Source: Alphaproteobacteria bacterium
GTDB taxonomy: Bacteria > Pseudomonadota > Alphaproteobacteria > JANQMY01
DNA: 49,954 nucleotides
Direction: 5' to 3'
Assembly (NCBI GenBank): GCA_028279895.1
Contig: JANQMY010000400.1
Coordinates: 1 to 49,954 of the forward strand
In this document: one piece after another, positions 39,537-47,195 of the stretch
Numbering within the stretch: the stretch's first letter is position 1
Layout of the letters: every line of letters starts with the position of its first letter
The notes under the pieces: model-generated
What the model saw: the letters and a program-made list of their open reading frames with translations, nothing else
Databases searched by the model: none
Told to the model about the DNA's origin: nothing
Made by a program: the position numbers and the translations under genes

Positions 39537-39606
39537 AACATGTGCACAATGCACTCGGGCAACCATCCCGCAGACGAGCGGCAGCTACACATATCCGGCA
39601 GAAGGC

Positions 39607-40509
39607 ATGGATGAAAGTTCTTCACCACAAATCGGCCCCCAAAAGCTGTTTGAGATGAAAAACGCAAATATACTCACCCAAGACATCGACGATTTTTCTT
39701 ATGTGACGCCCTCAGACGGCCGTATTAAGCGTTCAGTCATTCGCTCCATCGAACGCTTAACGGGCCAGCCCAAACTGCGTCGCATGTATCTGGAGAACCA
39801 GGCCAACCCGAGAGCGGGCGAGACATTTTGGGATGCGGCCGTTCGACACCTCAAACTGAGAGTGAATTTCAACCGGGACGGCCTCCACACGATTCCCCAA
39901 GAGGGGCCGCTTGTCGTGGTAGCAAACCATCCGTTTGGCGTGCTCGACGGCATTGTCATTAGCTACCTAATTTCTCAGGTCCGCAGAGACTTCCGCATTC
40001 TGACAAATAGCGTCCTTTATCGTGCGCCGGAAATCCGGCCATTTCTGTTGCCGATTGATTTTGGAGAAGACAAGATTGCCCTGCGTACGAATTTACAAAC
40101 TCGGGCGCAGGCCAGAACCCACCTTTCGGATGGGGGAACAATTATCGTGTTTCCTGGTGGCACGGTTTCGACTGTTCCCAAGCCCTACCATAGAAGAGCG
40201 GTTGATCCCGATTGGAAACCTTTTACATCTCAACTCATCATGAAGAGCGGTGCGCCGGTCGTTCCTATTTATTTCGATGGTCAGAACAGCCGCCTTTTTC
40301 AGCTCGCCAGTCACATGAGTCCGACACTGCGGCTTTCGCTTCTTTTTAACGAGGTCTATCGGCGGATTGGGACAGATGTAGACCTCTATATTGGCTTACC
40401 TATCGGGCAGGAGGAGATCTCCCAATTCACGGATCGCAATGAGTTGATGAGATTTCTCAAAATGCGAACTTATTCTCTATCAGCAAATTTGGCTGCGCTG
40501 AGAAAGTGA
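39607..40509 (+). CDS. Lysophospholipid acyltransferase family protein
   Basis: GPLVVVANHPFGVLDGIVISYL (NHxxxxD), TIIVFPGGTVST. Confidence 0.88.
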   Translation: MDESSSPQIGPQKLFEMKNANILTQDIDDFSYVTPSDGRIKRSVIRSIERLTGQPKLRRMYLENQANPRAGETFWDAAVRHLKLRVNFNRDGLHTIPQEGPLVVVANHPFGVLDGIVISYLISQVRRDFRILTNSVLYRAPEIRPFLLPIDFGEDKIALRTNLQTRAQARTHLSDGGTIIVFPGGTVSTVPKPYHRRAVDPDWKPFTSQLIMKSGAPVVPIYFDGQNSRLFQLASHMSPTLRLSLLFNEVYRRIGTDVDLYIGLPIGQEEISQFTDRNELMRFLKMRTYSLSANLAALRK

Positions 40510-40527
40510 GGGCACAGGCTCCCTTGT

Positions 40528-41028
40528 TCAGGAGGCGGAGAGGCCAGCTAACGTACTGTAGTCACCATCAAAATAGAGAAGTGGTGGCAAGGCACCTCTG
40601 TTCGCGATTGCGACCACGTCCCCGATATAGATTGTATGGCTGGCCGTTTCTATCCCATCCGCGACTTTACAATCGAAACTGCAAAGCGACCCCTCTAAAA
40701 CCGGCGCGCCGGTCGTTAACTGCGTCCATTCCCCCGTAGAAAAACGCCGATCAATCGCGTCATTATCAGAAAATAAATGAGCCAATTCCCGCTGCGACTC
40801 ACTGAGCACGTTGATACAAAACACACCGTTCTCGTCGATCGCATCGTGGGCGCTTGCCGATTTGTTAACACAAGCGAGTAAACGCGGCGGTTCAACAGCG
40901 AGTGAGCAGACAGCCGTCGCGGTCAAACCCTTCGGCGGCACTCCTTTGCCCCCTGTCGAGATTAGGCTAACGGCGCCGGCCAGCAGCCTCATACCCGATT
41001 TAAATTCTTGCTCGATTGACGAGGTCAT
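40528..41028 (-). CDS. Flavin reductase family protein
   Basis: FKSGMRLLAGAVSLISTGGKGVPPKGLTATAVCSLAVEPPRLLACVNKSASAHDAIDENGVFCINVLSESQRELAHLFS. ATG at 41028 preferred to the ORF-track start at 41178. Confidence 0.92.
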   Translation of the reverse strand: MTSSIEQEFKSGMRLLAGAVSLISTGGKGVPPKGLTATAVCSLAVEPPRLLACVNKSASAHDAIDENGVFCINVLSESQRELAHLFSDNDAIDRRFSTGEWTQLTTGAPVLEGSLCSFDCKVADGIETASHTIYIGDVVAIANRGALPPLLYFDGDYSTLAGLSAS

Positions 41029-41181
41029 CAAACTTTCTGCTCTTGTTTTCTTGGGGAGAAAGCCACTCCAAAATGCTGCGATGGCAGGGTTTGCAGTGGT
41101 AGCAGATGTTCGCAGGATTTGCCAGATTGGGTTGTGCGCGGAGCGCCGCCCTCCCCTAACGGCCACAAACCGCCTCAAGAC

Positions 41182-41394
41182 TTATCTCGTTGGCACACCG
41201 CCATCGATCGATCGCAAAGTCCCTTCGTCCGGGGCACGCCCTTCCAGCAGATACTTTTCGATCTTCGCCGCCAGCAAGGGCCACTCCGACGGGTGAACGT
41301 CTTCTCTTTCGACCACTAGGCTGAGCGCCTGGAATCGGCGCATTTCCGAGCGCTTTGATGGGGGGGCATCCAAATAAGTGTCGGTAGTTGTCAT
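41182..41394 (-). CDS. Hypothetical protein at prophage edge
   Basis: 70 aa ORF, MTTTDTYLDAPPSKRSEMRRFQALSLVVEREDVHPSEWPLLAAKIEKYLLEGRAPDEGTLRSIDGGVPTR; codon-like composition, no family recognised. Confidence 0.5.
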   Translation of the reverse strand: MTTTDTYLDAPPSKRSEMRRFQALSLVVEREDVHPSEWPLLAAKIEKYLLEGRAPDEGTLRSIDGGVPTR

Positions 41395-41431
41395 CCTGTT
41401 GTCTTTCTTGAATGTTCCGGGCCAGCCGCCG

Positions 41432-41800
41432 CTATTGATTTAGCGCGCGGATAAGCTTCAACAGCCACTCCCACGGTGCGTTCAGCAGACAAATCAACAC
41501 AACGAGACCGCCGGTAAGCTTGGACAAAAGGTTCTCCACGTGGTCAAGCCGGGCTTCCAAAGCATCTGTCTTGCTGATGGACTTTTCTTCATTTGCATGC
41601 AGTGATTGCTCTACCAACTCGAATTTGTCGATTGCGCCCTTAACGCTTTCACTGCTGGATAAGATGAGCTTTTGCGTTTCAACAGACGTGTCCTGAAGGT
41701 CCTTTATGGACCGTTTCACCTCGTGGATAGCGTCGCGGTTGCTGGATACCAGCGCTTCCAATCCGCCGATCCGCCGTTGAATGTCATTGTCGCTCGCCAT
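41432..41800 (-). CDS. Phage coiled-coil protein with C-terminal TM (XhlA/holin-accessory-like topology)
   Basis: 122 aa; heptad-rich body then GGLVVLICLLNAPWEWLLKLIRALNQ; adjacent to the spanin genes. Confidence 0.6.
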   Translation of the reverse strand: MASDNDIQRRIGGLEALVSSNRDAIHEVKRSIKDLQDTSVETQKLILSSSESVKGAIDKFELVEQSLHANEEKSISKTDALEARLDHVENLLSKLTGGLVVLICLLNAPWEWLLKLIRALNQ

Positions 41801-41803
41801 TTC

Positions 41804-42043
41804 CTAACTACCGCACAACTGGCTGTACTTGGTATTGTGTTTTTCGATCTCTCGGCGCGTTTCCAATGTATCCTGGCTTGAAAATGTGATATGTCGAAAC
41901 ACATCACAGCCGTCAGTCACGACGGTGGGGCGAGTGCCGCAACCGCTCACGCAACTGATCATCAGTAAGAGAATCAATATGTACGTCGATCTCTGCGGCA
42001 GTGCGCAGGCGGTCCAATTGTATGCGTAGTTGGTCATTTTCAA
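41804..42043 (-). CDS. o-spanin (Rz1-like lipoprotein)
   Basis: Signal plus lipobox ILLLMISCVSGCGTRP; short; CDVFRHITFSSQDTLETRREIEKHNTKYSQLCGS; out of frame with and overlapping the i-spanin gene. Confidence 0.8.
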   Translation of the reverse strand: MKMTNYAYNWTACALPQRSTYILILLLMISCVSGCGTRPTVVTDGCDVFRHITFSSQDTLETRREIEKHNTKYSQLCGS

Positions 42044-42146
42044 TACTCTTCCGTTCTAACATACGCACTCTTTTGCGCTCGCCTCGGATCCAAAACACAA
42101 CTAGAAAAACACCCAAGGCGAGCGCCACACCCACACATGTCATCAC
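41913..42146 (-). CDS. i-spanin (Rz-like)
   Basis: Single N-terminal TM (VGVALALGVFLVVFWI) then periplasmic coiled coil ERKRVRMLERKSIENDQLRIQLDRLRTAAEIDVHIDSLTDDQLRERLR. Confidence 0.75.
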   Translation of the reverse strand: MMTCVGVALALGVFLVVFWIRGERKRVRMLERKSIENDQLRIQLDRLRTAAEIDVHIDSLTDDQLRERLRHSPHRRD

Positions 42147-42361
42147 GAAATCCGTGGACTCGCTGTGACAGTGATCGGCTCTTTGGTCAAAAAGCGCAGC
42201 ACCAGATTAACGACGCCCAAAATCGCACCCAGTGCCAATTCTTGAGTTTCAGGGTTGAGCACGTTGGTGACGCCTGTGCTCTCCAAGACGACGCCGGCTA
42301 CCATAAGGACGTTTGCCCAAATGGTGCGGCTTGCCCAAAAAGGCTTAGCTTGAGGGTCCAT
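42143..42361 (-). CDS. Holin-like small membrane protein
   Basis: 72 aa, two hydrophobic segments: TIWANVLMVAGVVLESTGV...LALGAILGVVNLVLRFLTKEPI; between amidase and spanin genes. Confidence 0.65.
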   Translation of the reverse strand: MDPQAKPFWASRTIWANVLMVAGVVLESTGVTNVLNPETQELALGAILGVVNLVLRFLTKEPITVTASPRIS

Positions 42362-42791
42362 AAAGAATTCCTTTCTTTCGCAACCAGTTCTTGACATCGA
42401 AGGATGGGCACCGTTTCGTCACACCCGGCACGTCGCGGTGCCCGATAATCGCCACGCCGGGGAATTTTTTGATCAGTCTAAGGAGTAAGTCGTTTAAGGA
42501 GGAGAATTGAGCCGCATCGAAATTGTTTTCGGGCTCCCCTGCTTCGCCCACGCCGCCGACGAGGCAAATACCGACGCTGCGGTCGTTCCAGGGGCGCGCA
42601 TGGGCACCAATGATGTGAAGCGGCCGGCCGTTTTCGACACGGCCATCGCGACGAATCACAAAGTGATAACCGATATCCGCAAAGCCACGCTCCAGATGCC
42701 ATTGCTTGATTTCCGCGACACCGACATCTAAGTCCGGGGGTGTCGCAGCACAATGAACGATGATATGCGTGGTGCGGCGGCGTGTGACCAT
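42345..42791 (-). CDS. N-acetylmuramoyl-L-alanine amidase (endolysin, amidase_2 / T7-lysozyme-like)
   Basis: HIIVHCAATPPDLDVGVAEIKQWHLERGFADIGYHFVIRRDGRVENGRPLHIIGAHARPWNDRSVGICLVGGV...IIGHRDVPGVTKRCPSFDV. Confidence 0.93.
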   Translation of the reverse strand: MVTRRRTTHIIVHCAATPPDLDVGVAEIKQWHLERGFADIGYHFVIRRDGRVENGRPLHIIGAHARPWNDRSVGICLVGGVGEAGEPENNFDAAQFSSLNDLLLRLIKKFPGVAIIGHRDVPGVTKRCPSFDVKNWLRKKGILYGPSS

Positions 42792-42984
42792 GGTCGCTGC
42801 TCCAAACGTTCGAGTTCGCTGAAATCACTGAAAGGAAAGGTTTTTTCGTGCGCCCCGCCAGCTACAAAAAATGCGATTGGCGTGACAACCTATAGTCTGT
42901 AAAAGGAGGGGCACATCACCCAATGCAAAATCGAAAAGCCATCATCATGCACACCAGATCAGGAAACGTCGGGGCTAGGGGGTA

Positions 42985-43917
42985 ATGCAACTGTCTTCAT
43001 TCAAAAAACTTTTGCGGGCACTTCACATGCGCAAACACCTGTCTATCTGGGATGATGTTGACACCATTCTGCGCCGACAAGATCGAACTCCAATCCCAAA
43101 AGCCTCTCAACGGGAGAGGATTTCACCCCTTGAGGAACTCGGAGCCAAGTACTTACCTTCCAAAAGACATCATGACTATCTGCGTTGGTATGACCTGCAC
43201 TTCACACCGTTCCGCGAATCCGCGACCAAAATTGTCGAAGTCGGGGTAGAGACGGATCGGTCAATAAAAATGTGGGAGGAGTACTTCCCAAACGCTACCG
43301 TCTATGGAATTGACGTCGCGGACCACTGTCTTGAATTTGCCGGTGGAAGACGAAGGATTCACATCGGTGATCAAATGGACGCCGATTTCCTCTCTAACTT
43401 CGTTGACGAAACCGGAGGAGAGTTCGATGCGATCATAGATGATGGCCTTCACACACCCTCCGCCATAAAAGCAAGTTTTGTAAACTTGTTTCCCTCGTTG
43501 AAACGGGGCGGGGTATATGTGGTTGAAGACATTATCAACCAACCTGACACAATTCAGTTTTTTGCAAGCTTAGCGAGCAAGATCAATTACTGGCCCGATA
43601 ACCACCCCGGGAGTGAGTGGCGAGCCCTTCCAGGATTCGACGATCAAGACTGGGCAACACAAAACATCACGGGCCTAGCCATCTATAGATACATGGCTTT
43701 TGTCACCCGCGGCGCTAATCCGGAGGACAATCCATTTCTGATGTCCAGAGAGGAATATCATAAGGCGAAGTCAGCACTACGTTTAGAGGTGAATGAAGCT
43801 ATTGACGCTATGCTGAAAAGCGGACTTGCCCCCACGCCGACTGAGGTTTCGAAGCGCCTCGGCAACCGAGGGCTAACGACGATTAGAGAAGAACTTCAGA
43901 AACGCAGTTTGGACTAA
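42985..43917 (+). CDS. Class I SAM-dependent methyltransferase-like protein (prophage moron)
   Basis: IVEVGVETDRSIKMWEEYFPNATVYGIDVADHC...FDAIIDDGLHTPSAIKASFVNLFPSLKRGGVYVVEDI; opposite strand to the surrounding phage genes. Confidence 0.8.
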   Translation: MQLSSFKKLLRALHMRKHLSIWDDVDTILRRQDRTPIPKASQRERISPLEELGAKYLPSKRHHDYLRWYDLHFTPFRESATKIVEVGVETDRSIKMWEEYFPNATVYGIDVADHCLEFAGGRRRIHIGDQMDADFLSNFVDETGGEFDAIIDDGLHTPSAIKASFVNLFPSLKRGGVYVVEDIINQPDTIQFFASLASKINYWPDNHPGSEWRALPGFDDQDWATQNITGLAIYRYMAFVTRGANPEDNPFLMSREEYHKAKSALRLEVNEAIDAMLKSGLAPTPTEVSKRLGNRGLTTIREELQKRSLD

Positions 43918-43968
43918 AGCTAAAGAAACACAAATACTGAGAATCGACTGATTATTAAGCAGCAGCCA

Positions 43969-45558
43969 CTAATATCGCCACGAACTTACCCGCACATCAG
44001 CATCTACCAAACCATCGTTCACTTTGTAATACATAGTTTGAGCCTCAACCAAGATCAGCTCATAGGGAAAATGCGATGCTGAACCGGACGACGCCGGCAA
44101 AAGCCTCAGATACTTTCTTCCCCACCCAGCGCTGTTTGCAGCAAGGTTCACTTGAAGGTCGACTAGATCGTTATCGTTGCCTCCAACCGATCCGCCAAGC
44201 CCAGTTGCCGTCGGTGGAACAATCGCACCCAAGTTGATCGCCGTCCAGTTGGTAGAACTTCCGTTTGACAGAACAAGAACATCCGATCGAACTGTAGCGT
44301 CCCCAACCTGATAAAAGTTGACAAAGTTCCCTGCCCCATCATTATACACCGCGCCGACGTAACCTTTATAAGTAAATCCACTGGGCATTGTCGGCGCGGT
44401 AGATGACGTGGAAAGAAGAACCCCTACTGCCGACCCACTGTAAATCACCCAGATGTGGTACCAGGTAGATACCGCTTCCGAGCCCGTGTCCAATCCAGCA
44501 TAACCGCTTGCGGTGATATGCGCATTGTTGCCGACAGGCACAGAGGCGGTATTGCCGGTAGAATCCTCCACCACAACGGCCGTCGCTTCGACCCTCACAG
44601 TAGCTGTGGCGACGGTCCTAACCACCAGCCCTTTGTGAGGCGCCAGCACGTTTCCGATCGGCGGCGCGGTGGTGCGGGCATCCGACCAAGCCACATCTGT
44701 CCCGTCCGACGTCAGTACCTGGCCGCTTGTACCGACAGCCAATCGCTCGGCGTTGCCTGAGGCATCCCCCCGGATCACGTCGCCGCGTGTGGTGATGGGG
44801 GCAATATCCGACAGGGACTTGCCACTGTCTTGCAATGTCTTGCCGGAGGTTCCACTAAACGTGGCTATCCGGCCGTCAACCGACACAGCCGGTCCATCCA
44901 CATCGCCCAGATCGGCGAGGAGGCTGCCACTGTCCTTCAGCAGCTTGCCGGACGTACCGTCGAACACGGCAATCCGCTCATCCACAGCGCTGGCCGGCCC
45001 GGCCACATTGTCGGTGTCTCCGGCGTGCGGCGACACCAGTTGAAACCTCGTCCCGTCATATTGAAGCCGTATGGCGGCGCCCGCCGCGATGTCGCCTGCG
45101 GCCAAGGCCAGCACGCCATTCTTGGTCACATTTCTGGCGCCGAGCCCGGACACGTCGACGGTCACTGCGCCGGTGTTCGCCCCGCTGGCGTTAAACGAAA
45201 ACGATTGGCCGGCGGCATACGCCGAAATGGCGGGCACCGGCGTCAGCACAATGGCATCGGCGGTACCGCCCACCGTCGCCACATGCGTGAATGCCTGGTC
45301 TTGCACTTGGCCCACGGCCGCATATTGATCGCGCGCCGCCGCATTGCCCACGCCCGTATGCTTCTGCCCGGCCATCGGAAGGTCCGCTAACGGATTGTTT
45401 TGCCCATCCCGCGTCAGGCACTTTTCCAAGCCCGTTTTATAATTGTCGAACTCCTCATCCATCTTATCGGCATCGATAATGGCGGAGGTGCCGCCCGCAT
45501 CGCGGTCAGCAGACCAATTGTGGGCACGGGTGAACGTGCCCGATCCATTCCACGGCAT
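43969..45558 (-). CDS. Phage tail fibre-like protein
   Basis: 530 aa; MPWNGSGTFTRAHNWSADRDAGGTSAIIDADKMDEEFDNYKTGLEKCLTRDGQNNPLADLPMAGQKHTGVGNAAARDQYAAVGQVQDQAF is the usual N-terminus of this tail-fibre type. Confidence 0.9.
   Translation of the reverse strand: MPWNGSGTFTRAHNWSADRDAGGTSAIIDADKMDEEFDNYKTGLEKCLTRDGQNNPLADLPMAGQKHTGVGNAAARDQYAAVGQVQDQAFTHVATVGGTADAIVLTPVPAISAYAAGQSFSFNASGANTGAVTVDVSGLGARNVTKNGVLALAAGDIAAGAAIRLQYDGTRFQLVSPHAGDTDNVAGPASAVDERIAVFDGTSGKLLKDSGSLLADLGDVDGPAVSVDGRIATFSGTSGKTLQDSGKSLSDIAPITTRGDVIRGDASGNAERLAVGTSGQVLTSDGTDVAWSDARTTAPPIGNVLAPHKGLVVRTVATATVRVEATAVVVEDSTGNTASVPVGNNAHITASGYAGLDTGSEAVSTWYHIWVIYSGSAVGVLLSTSSTAPTMPSGFTYKGYVGAVYNDGAGNFVNFYQVGDATVRSDVLVLSNGSSTNWTAINLGAIVPPTATGLGGSVGGNDNDLVDLQVNLAANSAGWGRKYLRLLPASSGSASHFPYELILVEAQTMYYKVNDGLVDADVRVSSWRY
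44803..45020. repeat. Two imperfect about 108-bp tandem units in the tail fibre gene
   Basis: Protein units DNVAGPASAVDERIAVFDGTSGKLLKDSGSLLADLG and DVDGPAVSVDGRIATFSGTSGKTLQDSGKSLSDIA. Confidence 0.8.
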
Positions 45559-45598
45559 AGCGTTATCCTTCTGGTAGACAGTTTGAAGAAAGGGGGCC

Positions 45599-46441
45599 TC
45601 AGCCCTTTTTGCGGAGTTCCGGCCGCATGGACACGGCAATATTGTAGGCGTCCTTCAGCCCACGCGCCCGGCCCGATTGAAGCAGGCGGCCCATATCCTC
45701 CTGGACCGCATCGAAGTGAGGGTGAGCCTTTTGTCCGTTTACGGTCTTATCTCTGAACAACGTCACCATGCGGGCTTGCAATTTACCAACCCCTTGCCGC
45801 AACATCTGCGCATCGCTTTCAACTTGATGCGATAGCCGTTGGAGCTGTTGCTGCAACATGGCCGCGGCGGGGTTTTGCTGCGTGATACTCGGCCCAAGCA
45901 CATCAACGCCGTAGTGCTTCGCCAGGTGCCACACCGCATCCCGCTTTTGCTCCGGCGATCCGGCACGCAGCGTGTATTCGAGCGTCATCAGTTCGTCGAA
46001 CGCCACGTCGGCCCGCGCGCCCCGTTCTTGAAGGTAACCCGCCCAACGATTGTGTGCGTGCGACTGATTTTGTTTGGCATACTGGTCGAGAAGGCGTTGC
46101 TCCAGGTCACCCGCTTGACTCAAAACAATCTCTTGCGCGCCTCTTGGAAGCTGGGAAAAGCGGATCCGGTCCTGCACCGGCCAATGGGATGGCGCCGCAT
46201 CCAAGCCCAGAGGCGTATGGTCGGAGGCCGCGGTCGAATGCCCGCCTTCCGCCCCATGATGCTTGTCCCAAATCGCCTCCAAGCGGCGGCGGGTCTCCTT
46301 GGCGAATTCCTCTTCGTTCAGACTGCTGAGATATTCCTGATCCGCTTCGCGATCGGCATCTTCTTCTGCCGTCTCTGCCGTCATCCGGTCATAGACTTCG
46401 GACATGGTTTCGCGCATGGGCGAGGTATCGAATTCGTCCAT
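45599..46441 (-). CDS. Phage hypothetical protein (probable virion/internal protein)
   Basis: 280 aa, highly charged helical: MDEFDTSPMRETMSEVYDRMTAETAEEDADREADQEYLSSLNEEEFAKETRRRLEAIWDKHHG; within the tail gene run. Confidence 0.65.
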   Translation of the reverse strand: MDEFDTSPMRETMSEVYDRMTAETAEEDADREADQEYLSSLNEEEFAKETRRRLEAIWDKHHGAEGGHSTAASDHTPLGLDAAPSHWPVQDRIRFSQLPRGAQEIVLSQAGDLEQRLLDQYAKQNQSHAHNRWAGYLQERGARADVAFDELMTLEYTLRAGSPEQKRDAVWHLAKHYGVDVLGPSITQQNPAAAMLQQQLQRLSHQVESDAQMLRQGVGKLQARMVTLFRDKTVNGQKAHPHFDAVQEDMGRLLQSGRARGLKDAYNIAVSMRPELRKKG

Positions 46442-46529
46442 TAGAACACCTTTGGTTCGGATAAAATTTGCCGTAGACCAGTTGCGCCTACGCATGCCTG
46501 GTCACAGGCTCTCATCTCTCCCCGCGAGT

Positions 46530-47102
46530 CTATTGATTATTGTCTTCCGTACATCGTTCGTATGCTGCACAAAACTCGGCTAGCATGCTTGCTAACGAGA
46601 TGACTGAAAATGACAAAAGGCCGATTATCGCTGCAGTGAAGGCAACAACGATCGATAAGACAGAAGCAGCTCCCCCAGCTGAAGATCCAATCGCCGCTGG
46701 CAAGACCACCGCGGCTATCACTGTGCCCGCCAGTAACGGTATTAATGCCACAAGGATCGAGATCAAAGTCGCCACAGGTTTATTGGCAAACTTAAAGAGC
46801 AACGAAGCCCAGATTATCTTAAGTTTCAGCGAGTCGTTAGTATACTTCAGTCTCACACTAGGATCATTGTTGCGCAACATCTTCGAATGTTGAAAAACCT
46901 CGATCGAACTCGACCTGATCCAGAAAACCGAAACCATCAGTGCAACTCCGGTCAGGGCAAAAACCAGCCAAATGTTAGAAGGATACTCCTCCAAATATGG
47001 CTTAGCCCCAACTAACCAACCGCCTGTCAAAGCTACAACAAAAATCGTCCATGCAAGATCGATTAGGAGCTCGCATAACACAAAAAGTCGGTTCCAAGTC
47101 AT
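46530..47102 (-). CDS. Predicted four-TM membrane protein (possible prophage moron)
   Basis: 190 aa with about four hydrophobic helices; low GC relative to flanking genes. Confidence 0.6.
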   Translation of the reverse strand: MTWNRLFVLCELLIDLAWTIFVVALTGGWLVGAKPYLEEYPSNIWLVFALTGVALMVSVFWIRSSSIEVFQHSKMLRNNDPSVRLKYTNDSLKLKIIWASLLFKFANKPVATLISILVALIPLLAGTVIAAVVLPAAIGSSAGGAASVLSIVVAFTAAIIGLLSFSVISLASMLAEFCAAYERCTEDNNQ

Positions 47103-47195
47103 CTTTCTTATGAATTCCCAGCTAACCAAAGTCAGTAAACTTTACTCTTTGCTGGTCTTAAAAACACCACAACAAGACAACTCTCGACAGACTGT

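Noticed and set aside
44455-45390. Plus-strand ORFs of 101-186 aa in the tail fibre region
   Set aside because: Antisense to the tail fibre with no domain signals; repeat composition explains them.
45839-46444. 201-aa plus-strand ORF in prophage
   Set aside because: Antisense to the 280-aa phage protein; no motif and no RBS noted.
46475-46503. GACCAG...CTGGTC inverted repeat between phage genes
   Set aside because: Six-bp arms, long loop, no T-tract; not convincing as a terminator.
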